From assembly GCA_037127315.1 (NCBI GenBank), contig JBBBDQ010001273.1, positions 3,728,501-3,792,500 on the forward strand: a stretch of 64,000 bases of DNA. Direction: 5' to 3'. The position numbers and the translations under genes were made by a program. Numbering within the stretch: position 1 is the first letter of the stretch; every line of letters begins with the position of its first letter. This DNA comes from Ascarosepion bandense (taxonomy: Eukaryota; Mollusca; Cephalopoda; Sepiida; Sepiidae). Of the stretch, positions 30,361 to 41,469 are shown piece after piece. The notes beneath the pieces are model-generated. The model did not search any database. It was not told where the DNA came from and saw nothing but the letters and a program-made list of their open reading frames with translations.

Positions 30361-30750
30361 TATATATATATATATAATGTGGATCACCGTTTCGAAATTG
30401 TATAAAAATACGACAGATTTAAGTACTGTCACTGAAAAGTCATTAAATTAATCGTTGTAGCTACGGTATGGTGTTTTTGTAAACAAGCGGCTAGAATATA
30501 AGGGAGTCAAACAGACATGGCAAAAATGAATGATCAATTTTAAAGATTACAAAAGTCACAACAATCACAGCTACATTAGGTTTGACTTTGTAATTCGTCC
30601 CTGAGGATAAACTCGGAGGAGATCAAAGGTACTTGAGTTTACAAAATATATGGCGCCTTCCTTCCTTGATCAATTTCAATTTAATATCTAGAAACTAATT
30701 AGAGAACAAGAAAGATTTTAAAACAGACATAATATGTCTATATTATTCAA

Positions 30751-30785
<35 letters not shown>
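30361..30785. other. Unclassified interval with (TA)n
   Basis: TA runs at 30361-30375 and 30752-30785 flank about 370 bases with no recognised feature. Confidence 0.5.
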
Positions 30786-30789
<4 letters not shown>

Positions 30790-30790
<1 letters not shown>

Positions 30791-32720
30791 TAATCATGTT
30801 ATCCTAAGCCAGGCTGGACTGCTACTAGTGCGTAGAGGGTTAAAGTGAGTGAAAATACTGAGTAGAAGAGATATTGAAGAAAGGAAAAAGATAAACGGGA
30901 TTCAAGAGGGTAGAAGATGGCAATAGACATTGCATTTAAATTTTTGGAAATTGTAGCTATCAGGGAAGCAAGTAAATGGATAGCACTTCCACAGCGGGGA
31001 ATGCGAGAAAATAAACTATTCGAGTAAAAGTGGAGGTTATATTCAACTAATTCAACGGTAAAATGGGTGAGACCTGGATACACTATTTAGTAGCATGCTT
31101 AAATTCACCCGAAAAAATTCATCAGAACAGTTGCCATAAAAATATGTGTAAAAAGACAGAGGGAAACCACATAACATCGGTGAGAAAATGACTGAAGTCG
31201 AGATGCCAGGTTATGCTCGATTACCTTGCAGATTCTTCTATGGATTCTGTCAAGAACCTCAAGACGATTAGGATTAAATCAAACAATCATCCAGAAATAT
31301 TGTAGCCCTGAAGCTTGTACAGAAAGACAGCATGCCAAAATCTTTCAAAACGCTTTCAAGATAACAGCTCGAGCTTAATTAGCACATACGTATATCCACT
31401 GCACCAATCCTCAAATACATTCCGGAGAAACGTTAAGAGACTAATGGGATGATAGTAAGAGGAGCCCGAGTGTTTATCAGAGTTCTTTAAAACAGGAACT
31501 ATAGATGAGGAACTCCAACAAGAAGCTGTAAGGCAATAGTTTTAGAGTTTGGAGAAGATCATGATCAACTCAGGGGCACATCTCGCTAGAACAATAACTG
31601 GGATTATATCTCACCCCACCTTGCCTTATAGGGTCTAATTTATAAATGATGCCGGAGTCCAGAGACGAGGTTATGTATATCTCCCTGAGTTGAGTCTCTG
31701 TTCTCGGTAGGAAGTCTGGTGTGTTTACTACTGACGAGTCAAATGAGGAGTTGGATGGGAATTTGCGAGCACAGCATTTAACCTTGTCTGTTGTAGATGT
31801 TAGGAATTCAAATAGATTGAATAGAGAGGGATTGAGGGTTTTTGTTCTAGAGCCAAACTTGCGAGAGGCTATATGTTGTGCCATTCTATTATCAAAAATT
31901 AAATTTGCATAATTTAGAACACGCTTACATTCGTTACGAGCAGACAAAGAGACGTCTACTCTGACCAGACGTGTCACTCCTGTTCAGCCAAAAAGAAGTC
32001 ATTCCTCTGGGTAATAACAGCCAAGCATATAGGTGAGAACCAAGGAGATACACGTGATTTAACTTGGAATTTCCTTGCTGTAAGGAAAGAATCGATGCCG
32101 GCTTTCACTCAGAGGCGCAGTCTTGAACAGGGAGACTAAAAACTTTGTTCCAAGGGACGCCAGGAAAAAAATCGCGGAACAAGTCCCAGTCGGCATATTG
32201 AAAACAGAAAGATATTCTGTTGGCAGGTGGTTCCAATCTGGTGGGGAGCAGAATGAGATGTTTACAGATACTACCGCATGATCAGAGTTGCCAAGGGGGC
32301 AGAGCAACATGACATGGCAAAATAAAGGGATAGAAGTAAAGAAGATAATGGGAAGAGAAGCGTGTCTGTCAGGGTTACCGGGAAAACTCGTGGGGAAATC
32401 AACCATTTGCGTGAGTGACTGATTAATTGAGAATTTCAGGGTTTGAGCACCAACAAGATCTGTGAAAAAGTATTTTATCCACTTGGAATGATAGATATTA
32501 AAGTCACCGAACACGAATACATTTGTAAACGGATGAAGTGAAATGGCCTCAACTTTAATGTCAGAAATACTATCAAGCACGCAACAGTCAAGAGAGGAAG
32601 GATAGCGGTAGAGAAAGAAAAGATAGCAGAATGAGTTTAAGTGATAAATACAAAGAAACATGTCAGAATAATCTAGAGATTCAAGTGAGATCTCTCTAGC
32701 CAGAAGAGATGTTTACGGAC
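30790..32720 (-). pseudogene. LINE A, longest copy (endonuclease, RT, C-terminus)
   Basis: A single minus-strand LINE with an internal deletion. The APE-type endonuclease remnant (about 32060-32660) has 'FVFGDFNIYHSKWI' with GDFN at 32497-32508, and 'GNSDHAVV' with SDH at about 32278-32286. A linker and N-terminal RT region follow at 31570-31977 ('RNECKRVLNYANLIFDNRMA', 'SRTKTLNPSLFNLFE', 'YKLDPIRQGGV'), then 'SIVPVLKN' and 'HPISLLT' (about 31460-31500), then the C-terminus at 30799-31290 ('FSRIPRCGSAIHLLASL'). The YADD palm region appears deleted. The 3' end at about 30790 is the family terminus. This copy links the many short LINE A fragments to one element. Confidence 0.85.
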
Positions 32721-32724
32721 AGAA

Positions 32725-33224
32725 ACCCCCAGGCCATGCACGTGAATATTAGAGTCCTTCGTAAAAAGAGGAAGGTAGCCAGGAAATAATATATTTATTT
32801 AAACATTATTTTTATTGAATACTCGTATTTAAGTAGACGCTGTCTTTTTTTTGTTTGTTTATTTGTTTGTTTGTTTGTTTTTATAATTAAACGGTATATT
32901 TATTTATATCTACCAGCTTAAATAATCGAGAATTCTTGTTTGGAAAACATGCGTCCTCCAGGAAACGTCAATTGAACTAACGTGTCTTAGACCGTTCGAC
33001 TACGAAGGATTTACAGTTAGACCAACCTCGAAATAACACCTTTAGACACACATTTTCCTGTTTCTTTTTCGTAATATTCGTATTTGTTCTATTTTCGCAT
33101 CCTAATGTAAATAAAGACAATTTATTTACGAAATTACGAAATTATGAATTTTTTAATAATTTATTTGCTTAAACGTTATTTTCAATGTGTTGTATTCCTG
33201 CGGTATAATTCAGCACAATATCCG
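32725..33224. other. AT-rich interval with dispersed repeat
   Basis: 32810-32930 ('tgaatactcgtatttaagta', 'aattaaacggtatatttat') recurs at 50150-50230 and partly at 59085-59110. A (TTTG)n tract lies at 32850-32880. No coding feature. Confidence 0.55.
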
Positions 33225-35700
33225 GTTTTAAACATATATACACAGAACATACACAGTACAATGGTTAAAATGACTAACAGGACAGATCTTACAACACAGA
33301 GAAGAAGGGTTTAGATCACAATAATCGCCGGAGTAATCAGTTGCTTCAATTTTTTCCTTCATCTTTGATGAGATTGTCCAGCATTCACTGCCATATTGAA
33401 GAATTGGCATCACATAACAATCCATTATTCTCTTCTTTGTTTCCAGCAAAATTTACCTTCTGCAATGCGCCCTTAGCCACGCCAATTCTGTACCTGCTTG
33501 ATTTTAGTATCCCCCACCTGTATTTGGTATTTTGGCTTGATCTTTTTGCTTATGACCATGCATTCGGTTTTCTTGTAATATATTTGTGGTACTTTCTTGT
33601 CACTTTCTTCAGCTACCGTCTATAGGAGGTCTTGTAGTTACATTTCCGTATCTGATACCAGCTCTGTATCATCCTGGTACCTTGTGTTGTTCAGATTGTG
33701 GTCTCCGATGTCGAATCCTGGCATAACTTCTAGGGTCCTCAGAATAGTATCACTGTACAAGTTGAATAGATCCGGTAAAAAGACACATTCTTGTTCTACG
33801 CCCCTTTCTATCTTTGTATATCCGCCTTAATTTAATGTCTTTTCTAAATATGTCCAGGTTGCTGAGTATTTCTATCAATTCTTTGTCGTGTACTGTGGCA
33901 TAATATATAAAACATAGGGACAAGTTCTTTTTTCATTTGTGTTGCCTTTTCTGATAGCATCCTAATCCTAATTACGGCATTTCTTGTTCCAGTGACTTAG
34001 ACGGACCCCCACTCTTCTAATCCAATCTCTGGCCTGATTTTGCTTCGCGCTCTATTCATCAGGATTCGGATGATGAGTTTGTTATGTGGCTCATCAAACT
34101 GATTGTTTGGTTGAGTTTGCATTCGTATGAAAATTGACCTGCTTAGGTGGTTCAGTATCACACCACTGTTATAGATTTCATTTGTTATTCCTGTAATTTC
34201 TTCTATACCGAATTCCTTTTTGGCTGTCATCATCTCTATTACAATGTCATCTGGCTTAGCTGTTTTGTTTCTATTTAGTTTGGCCATTTCAGCTTCTACT
34301 TCGGACTTTAATATTTCCGGTTCGTCATCATCTTTGTGCATTGTCGGTTGCTCGCGCTTGTCTTTTATATATTCTTCCCATCGCTGGAGTATTTTCTCTT
34401 TCTCTATGATCGTTCTATTCTTGGATTTTATACATCCTGTTGAGGAGCATGTTTTTTGTCCTGTCAGTTCTCTTATTTCTTTATAGATGTCTGCTTTATT
34501 AGTCCAGCCCAATCTCTACTTCTGAACATTCGTTGTTGAATCATTCCTTTTTAGCCGGTCTGCATTTGTTCTTTATTTCCATGTGTAGTTTTCTGTCTCT
34601 TTTGCATCATGTCAAGTATCTTTTTAGTCATCCGATCTTTTGTCTTTCTACGTCTAATTTCTTTTGGGACAATGTTGTTTGCTGATGTCACTAGCGCTTC
34701 CCTTAGTGCGTCCCATTTCGAGCTTTCGTTTCCAATTTGTTCGTCCTATTTGTTTTTCAGTCAGTGTATTTTTTCTGCAGGTTGAGGTCATTCACGAGTG
34801 TGTTCTATTGCAGTCTGGGTGCTGCACTAGGCTTCTTCAGTCTCCGAAGTTTCACCCTTACTTTGCAGATAACTGGGAGGTGGTCGCTTCTACAGTCGGA
34901 CCTTGGATAGGTTTTGCATTAGACCACTGCATTTCTTAACTATCTGTTTATGGTTATGCAATCGATTTGGTTTTTCGTATCGCCTCCTGGGCTTCTCCAT
35001 GTCCATAAACGTCGTGGGGGTTCTTGAAACCAGGTGTTCGTTATTACCTGCTGATTTGCTGTGCACTATAAGACCCATCTTTCGCCTCGGTCCTTGTGGT
35101 TTCCTATTCCAAAGTTGCCAGTCGTCTCCCTTTCCCTCTCTGTACCTACCTTTGTATTCAAGTCTTCCATTATGATTGGCATTGTCTAGTACGGAGTAAA
35201 AAGTTCTTCCTCAGTGTTCTGCGTCGTGGATGCATATAATAGATATGTTGAAGGGTCTCCCTCTCATTTTGACCAAGAGGACTCTTTCGGTAAGCTGGCA
35301 GTATCCCAGAACGCATTTCTTCATTTCTACACCCTGTTTAAACTGACTCCCTTTTGGATATTTTTGTTACCTGCGTATATTATCCTTTGGTTGTCTCTGC
35401 TGAAGTCTCCATTGTTAGGCCATCTAGTTTCTTAGAATATTGATGTTCAATCTAATCATCTTCTGTTTGACATTCTCGAGTTGACTGTAGTTGTTGGGCG
35501 TCCTGGCGTTCCATGTCCCTATGGTAATTATTTGTTTGTAGCGCACAGTTGTAGGGTAATTGTCCAGAGACACCTGTTTCTCATGTTGTTGCTTTCCGGA
35601 CAAGGGGCAAACTCCGAAGAATTGGTTCTTCTTTACACCGTTGGTGCTAACAGTCGCAGGATGTGTCACGAATTAAAGACACCAAATAAAGTAAGACAAG
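33225..35700 (-). pseudogene. LINE C, longest copy (endonuclease plus RT)
   Basis: Minus-strand APE-type LINE. The endonuclease starts near 35670 with 'ITIGTWNARTPNNYSQLENV' and continues, frameshifted, to about 34650 ('LIVHSKSAGNNEHLVSRT'). The RT follows: 'RWEEYIKDKREQP' (about 34375), 'AKPDDIVIEMM', 'RILMNRARSKIRPEIG', then a region around 33660-33830 with 'LPDLFNLYSDTILRTL' and the catalytic 'YQDD' at 33669-33680 (YADD in relatives). The C-terminal 'IDCYVMPILQYGSECWTIS' block lies near 33345-33425, where it is cut short. Plus-strand frames here are antisense. Relatives are often mis-annotated as craniofacial development protein 2. Confidence 0.87.
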
Positions 35701-36544
35701 TAAGTAAAGTAAGGCGCCTTGGAATGGCTAAAAAATGTTATAGCTAAAAAAGGATAAAGTAGTTACCTCCACTAAATCGCTGAAAAAAAACCTAGTATGA
35801 AAAGATCCCAAATTTAATAAAAACGAACTTTTCCCATCAAAATGTTTATGCAATTATTAAGAGGAAAGATAAAAGTATGTTTAAATTATTTTTTAAAAAA
35901 TTTCAATCTCTTCTAATGCTTTCGAAAATTTGGTAAAATAGCTTGTTTTCATTTTAGTTAGTAGGTAAGAAATTCGTTACGAGTGTTAACGGAAAACGTA
36001 ATATTACAAAAATCGGGGTACTTTTCCAGTGACAAATACACTAATTTGTAAATTCAAGCAAAAATCAAATAATTGTCGGATTTTAAGGAAACTTTCAGGA
36101 AATATTTACAAGTAAATGCAATTATTTTTGAAATTATTATTTAAAACAACACGTGGTAAATTTTTTTTACGTCAATTGTCACCCAACTACCACCACGTAA
36201 ATTCATGAAATTTTAAAAAAGTAAATTTTGTTAGGAAAACGGGTTTTATTAGTTTACGCAGGGCTCATTGGGGAATGTAAATCCTCTATTATTTTTTGAA
36301 ACATTTTGAATTTATTTCCGAAAATCTGCTCCCATTAGTAAAATAAAAAATGCAATAAAACTATGACATTATGTAACTGCTTAAATTGTTTTAATAATAT
36401 AAATTAAGGACATTATAGTCTGAAGTAGATTTTTTTCAATTAATTATAAAATTTTAAATGAATTGCTTTGATTTTTTAAATTATAATAATTTATAAAGTT
36501 TCAAAATATTTTAAAAATACTTCAAAGTTTTGTTGTCATTAGTT
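35701..36544. other. Gene-free AT-rich stretch
   Basis: Low GC, no frame of note. It leads into the dispersed repeat at 36545 and may be part of the same undefined element. Confidence 0.55.
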
Positions 36545-36965
36545 TATTAACTTATTAAGTGAAGAATATATTTACTCATCGAAAAATGAAAAGTTTAATA
36601 CAAATCCTTGTGCTTTCGTATGTTCAAAATAACTTTTTGTGTATTTGAAGTTTTTTGTATAGTAATTTCTATGTGTAAATTAAAAGGTCATATGTTTCAG
36701 GGTTTCTTCCCCTTTACGGGAAAAAATTTGTGCAATTATGTCACCTGTGATTGCCCTACATTTATCTTATCTAGCATCTGTCAAGGTATCAACACATTTC
36801 AAATACGGTTCACCCCTCTGTTTAAGAAATAGTTTTATTCTAAATTTCATTCTATAGGTAAATAATACTTATGTAAATCATAATAATTTAACAATCCATC
36901 TGCTTATTTAAAAAAAGCAATAATGTGTCACGCCTGTACATTTTATTTTTGCAAGATTTTTAAAA
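36545..36965. repeat. AT-rich dispersed repeat, copy 2
   Basis: Aligns along its length with 1-455 in the same orientation. Similarity stops at 36965, where a minisatellite begins, so the array may have arisen at the repeat's end. Confidence 0.7.
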
Positions 36966-37322
36966 GAAACTTAGAAACATAGAAAATTTATTGTGAAACA
37001 TGGAATAAACATATACAAACATATAGAAACATCCAGATAGAGACATATGGAAAACATAGAAACATACAAAAATATTGGAAGCATATAGAAAACATATGAA
37101 TAAAGATATAAGAACAATATATAGAAAAATAAAATGCAGAATGAATATAGAAACATATAGAAATATACGAAAAACAAATGGAAATATAGAAAAATATGAA
37201 AAACATATAGAACATATGGATAGAAAGATAGAAATCATAGATCCAAATAGAAAATATATGAAAAATATAAAGAAATATAGAAAACATATAGAAACATACA
37301 GAAAACATGTATATAAGCATTG
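36966..37322. repeat. 'gaaacatata' minisatellite
   Basis: About 30 imperfect units of 'agaaacata(ta)' and 'agaaaacata(ta)', 9-13 bases each. It yields low-complexity Phe/Tyr/Ile frames on the minus strand and Lys/Arg/Glu-rich ones on the plus strand; neither is a gene. Confidence 0.92.
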
Positions 37323-37588
37323 AAATTGCTTAATTAGCACATACTATTAATTCTCCTGATAAATATTCCAGCTTCCAGTGAATGCTGGAGTATTTTGCCT
37401 AAGATGAAAAAGAATTTACAGTGCTGGGTTCCTACAGAAGTATATTAAGAATAAGAAGCCTAACCAAACAGGCGAGCAACACGAAGTTGCATAAAATAAG
37501 AAATTTTAAAGAAGAAAGAAACAAAAACGACGTTTATATTTAGACTCAAAACGAGGTAACTACATTTCAGTGAATTCTACACTCACAG

Positions 37589-37589
37589 T

Positions 37590-37668
<79 letters not shown>
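37589..37668. repeat. (TA)n-(GTAT)n microsatellite
   Basis: TA run to about 37640 followed by about seven GTAT units. Confidence 0.95.
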
Positions 37669-37669
<1 letters not shown>

Positions 37670-37670
<1 letters not shown>

Positions 37671-38200
37671 TCAGATAATATTTAGCGGAATAGCAATTTC
37701 AACATGCATTGTTCGACACATGCATTGTCAACATTGTTTAATCAAAGAATGGAGAAAAATTCTTATGCCAGAAGCAGGGGCTAGTGATGGAAGGGGTGAG
37801 AAATGTTGGTTACCATAAAGTTAAGCCGAGACGATTGTAGTAGTAAATTCCATTTTGGTAGTGGGAGGGAAGTGGTTTGACCTTTGGGTTATTAGTGATA
37901 TGTAGGAGGGAAAATGTTAGTGATTCACCAAATTTTAACATCTAATTCCTGTAAAATCAATTTCTATTACGAATAAGTGAAAGAGGGATATAATTAATAA
38001 AACTTAAGTCTATGACGGTGATGACACTTACTAATGATTTCTTCACGTTTATCCAGACGTACATTCTGATATTGAAATTCAAAAATCTTACTTTCTCCTA
38101 TTAAACATGAATTACATAAGCGTGGGTGCCTATCAGCTTCCATTTTATCTGTGGATTTAGGTCATTCTCTTTCAGTTTCCAGGGCTAATATTTATTACAG
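37670..38200. other. Unclassified stretch
   Basis: No recognisable protein, RNA or in-window repeat partner. Confidence 0.45.
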
Positions 38201-38204
38201 TTTT

Positions 38205-38345
38205 AGAACATGTACAAATTATAATTTACAACAAAAGTGTACATTTTAACTACCTGATGCATTGTTCTTTCGATGTCGAAACAAAATGTACACTTTTGGA
38301 GTAAATTATAATTTTTATATGTTTTAAAATAAATATTTTTATATG
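38205..38345. repeat. PLE terminal repeats joined as a hairpin
   Basis: 'aattataatttacaacaaaa' with 'gtgtacatttt' (38218-38248) is the inverted complement of 'aaaatgtacacttttggagt' with 'aaattataattt' (38285-38316). Between them is a hammerhead remnant: CTGATG, then CATTG/CGATG, then CGAAAC. These are PLE-type termini (compare 9238-9335 and 11690-11800) brought together without the coding region. Confidence 0.7.
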
Positions 38346-38358
38346 TTTTAAAATAAAT

Positions 38359-38395
38359 ATTTTGAAAATTTTCTCTAATTTAATATATATATATA

Positions 38396-38436
<41 letters not shown>

Positions 38437-38473
38437 TATATATATATATTAAATTAGAGAAAATTTTCAAAAT
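38359..38473. repeat. Near-perfect palindrome, about 40-base arms
   Basis: Left arm 38359-38400 ('attttgaaaattttctctaa' onward) and right arm 38434-38473 are complementary except for one TA unit, around a (TA)n loop. The left arm continues PLE-terminal flanking sequence. Arms this similar imply a recent origin or ongoing correction. Confidence 0.9.
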
Positions 38474-38609
38474 TCAGAGGTGTCGGATGTACATTTCGAC
38501 GAAGGATCTCTAATAGAGACTCTACATCACGTCAGCGACATTGTTTTTCAAAATGGCGAAGGCCCTGAGTTAGAGTGTAGAGGGGTTTTTGTTTTTTGTT
38601 ATAGATATA

Positions 38610-38658
38610 TATAAGGTCAGAAATTATCCGCATTCTTCTCTACAGACATATTGTAGAG

Positions 38659-38703
<45 letters not shown>

Positions 38704-39185
38704 CGCTCGTGTGTGTGTATTTGTGTATATAAAGCGCGAGATGGAAATGAATGAGAAAAAAAGCGGCAGATGGAAGTAAAAATAAACGTTCGAAGTACTT
38801 TTAAAACATTAATTTATTAAGTGACAACTATATATATATAGGGATTTATAAAGTTAGGAAATTCCTTACTTTCTCTCTCATATATATATATATATGTAAA
38901 GTCAGAAATTATCTGCATTCTTCTCTATAGATATGTTATGGCAAATGTGCGGATAACTTTTACTTACACACACACACACACGCACACACACGCACACACA
39001 CGTGTGTGTGTGTGTGCCTGTGTGTTTATATATATGAATACAGACAACAAAAGGAATGAAAAGCAAACCGACAGACGGAAGTAAAAATAAATTTTCGAAG
39101 TACATTAAAAACCTTAATTTATTGAGTGACACTATTAATGCCGATTTAGGGCCGTTTTTGAAAGTAGGTAACTATTTCAGGAATT
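38610..39185 (+). repeat. Tandem duplication, unit about 290-310 bases
   Basis: Both 38610-38890 and 38893-39185 contain 'gtcagaaattatc-gcattc', 'cagatggaagtaaaaataaa' (or 'cagacggaagtaaaaataaa'), 'ttcgaagtac' and 'ttaatttatt-agtgaca', separated by different TA and TG/AC microsatellites. Non-coding. Confidence 0.75.
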
Positions 39186-39547
39186 TTAGCGTGGGTGTGT
39201 GTAACTCACACAAACGTGCACATGCATACATCAGAATTAAACCTATCCACAAATACCATATGTTGAACATTTGGGTAACTTTCTTTTTTGCTTTTTTCTT
39301 TTGTTCTTATTTTTTTATTATATTTTACAGGTTTGGTCCGAGATAACAAATGATCCTTGCTAATGATTTTTGTTAAACTTATTTGTTTTTATTTTTCGTT
39401 CCATTTTCCTATATTTCTGAGACATTTCCTCGAGTGTAAGCCATTGTTAAAGATTTTTTTCTCATTTTGCTGTATCTTTTTCGGTATTTTCAAATATTGC
39501 GTCTTCTGGTCACGTGTCAATTTCGTTATTTTCATTTATTGTTTTTT

Positions 39548-39632
39548 ACGTGACAGTTTCAAAGTTAAGCACTGTCGAACCTAGCTAGTACTTACTTGGG
39601 TGTTCGATTGGGAGTACCAGGTGATGTAAGCA
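39548..39632 (+). repeat. 5S rRNA-like fragment
   Basis: Plus strand 'aaagttaagcactgtcgaac', 'tagtacttacttgggtg' and 'gggagtaccaggtgatgtaa' match the 3' two thirds of 5S rRNA. The 5' third is lost. No tRNA-related SINE body follows here. Confidence 0.75.
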
Positions 39633-39984
39633 CAGATGTAATATTTTCTGACTTTAGATAACCTGTAAAATGTTGATAAGCCGTAGAAAACGAATCACTT
39701 GTGACAGTTTGTGTTATTGTGTCATACACTTCGTTCAGATTTTAAAACATGACCGATTCTACTTACTACTGATTTACGCGTAATATAACACTTATCGGCT
39801 ACAAAAAGTAGATTCAATGAGTGAGTTTAAATTCAGATCGAGGTTGTCGTGCTCACTCTCTCACAAATTCTCTTGAGAAAAGCATGAATCAATATGGGCA
39901 AAATAGCAAAGCAGATTATCGAAAAAGTCGTAAAGAATTATTACTCTGAATTCAAAACTCCGGATAGTCGATGGGAAACAATCC

Positions 39985-40125
39985 CAATATTTTTCTAAAA
40001 AGGTTATGACTGGTTTGTTTTTACAGTTAAGCAACACTTTGCAAGTTACTGAAAGCCAGAAATTATATCTAGTCGAGTGTACCAAAATATCAAAGGCATC
40101 TCGCAATAAGAGGGGCACTATATAT
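39985..40125 (-). mobile_element. 5S-headed SINE tail fragment
   Basis: 'ggtttgtttttacagttaag', 'ctttgcaagttactgaaagc' and 'cagaaattatat' match the tail region of the copies at 29560-29640 and 26520-26575. Head and body are missing. Confidence 0.6.
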
Positions 40126-40759
40126 CGAATAAATTTTGACCTACTCTCAATCTTACATTATTTAACAGTGGAAATGGAGTCTTGACGTTTCCTTTCTTAA
40201 ACTAGACAGACACACACGTGATGCCCAACCGTGCGCGTCACTTGATAGCTTTAAAGAACGGTTCTTTCCAAAAACAGAAAAATTATGTTACAGTCGAAAC
40301 GTGAGGATAAAATAACAACATTGAACAAAATAACATGTTTGAAAGCGCTTGAAAAGTAAAAAAATATGGAACATTTTTACATTCCTTATCTCCAGCCAAA
40401 AAGAAAACATGTAAGAACAGTTGAAAAATTAAATAAAAAATTAATAAAATCTTCCTTGACGATGATTTGTAACGAAACATATTCAAAAGAAAGATTGCTA
40501 CCCAAATATAAATTAATATATATGATAATACAGAACAGCCTTTATTAATAATACAGAGGATATATATATATGTATATTTTTTCACTACCCGACGACATAA
40601 TTATTGCAAAATAATAAAATATTAAGGCATTGTTAAAGGGCAAACTTGTGAGAAGAATTTTCATATCTTTGAGTATAATTTCATAACTGGTAGTAAAATG
40701 AATGAACTGAACCGAAGTGGCCTCGCTATTGTCTCTCTCTGTAAAAGCGTGACTGAAGG

Positions 40760-40761
<2 letters not shown>

Positions 40762-40813
<52 letters not shown>

Positions 40814-40825
40814 CATACATACATA
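40762..40825. repeat. (TA)n-(CATA)n microsatellite
   Basis: TA run followed by four CATA units, adjoining the MITE at 40826. Confidence 0.95.
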
Positions 40826-41202
40826 CACTACCGGGTATAATTATTAGGCCGCTCCAGTTTTATTTTAAAAGAAATTATGTATTTCATATTATTTTTAGTG
40901 GATAATTCTAAATGAAAATAGAATGGTTCTTTTGTTATTATTAATTTGCACCATTTTACAAGGCAAGGAATCAAAGATGAACTCGTCCGAATCACCCTAA
41001 ATTTTCTGCATTCTTTCAATGATAATATAAGTAATTATTAAATATTTATAAATTCATTTGATGCACATGTTATGATGCAGTATTAACAAAAGAACTATTC
41101 TATTTTCATTTACAATTATTCACTTGGCAATAAATACTAAAAAATAGTATCAAATACATCATTTTTTAAAACACTGGGGTGGCTTAATAATTATGGCCGG
41201 TA

Positions 41203-41206
<4 letters not shown>
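40826..41206. mobile_element. MITE with long terminal inverted repeats
   Basis: The left end 'actaccgggtataattatta' with 'ggccgctccagt' is complementary to the right end 'actggggtggcttaataatt' with 'atggccggtagt', and complementarity continues inward ('attatgtatttc'/'caaatacatcat'). Inner arms also pair ('gaaaatagaatggttctttt'/'aaaagaactattctattttc'), so most of the 381-bp element can fold on itself. It sits between (TA)n tracts, consistent with TA target choice by Tc1/mariner-type transposases. No coding capacity. Confidence 0.88.

Positions 41207-41248
<42 letters not shown>
41207..41248. repeat. (TA)n microsatellite at MITE right flank
   Basis: About 20 TA units. Confidence 0.93.
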
Positions 41249-41251
<3 letters not shown>

Positions 41252-41279
41252 ACGGTCGTTATTATAATAGGGTGGAGAA

Positions 41280-41460
41280 GTTATGGTGATAATAACGATT
41301 TACTGATGCAAGTTCTAATAAATGCCCCATAGTTGGGGGAAAAGTGGTGGATTCTTACCCTCAAGATATTTGCACGTAAGTGAATATAACAAACACGGCT
41401 GGAATTGCAACTCGATTCTCTGATCTGTAATACCGAGTTATTCACTAATAATGAAAAGAT
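41280..41460 (-). mobile_element. 5S-headed SINE body, headless
   Basis: Minus strand reads 'attcacttacgtgcaaatat', 'ctatggggcattta' and 'atcagtaaatcgttattat', matching the body and tail of the 26855-27125 copy. No 5S head. Confidence 0.68.
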
Positions 41461-41469
41461 TAATATTTG

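Noticed and set aside
33341..35747. Run of plus-strand frames suggesting a multi-exon gene
   Set aside because: They are antisense to LINE C endonuclease and RT on the minus strand.
36966..37322. CRISPR-like array
   Set aside because: Units are 9-13 bases, imperfect and contiguous without unique spacers; a eukaryotic minisatellite.
36960..37340. 126- and 110-codon frames resembling membrane proteins
   Set aside because: Both come from the 'gaaacatata' minisatellite; hydrophobicity is a by-product of the repeat.
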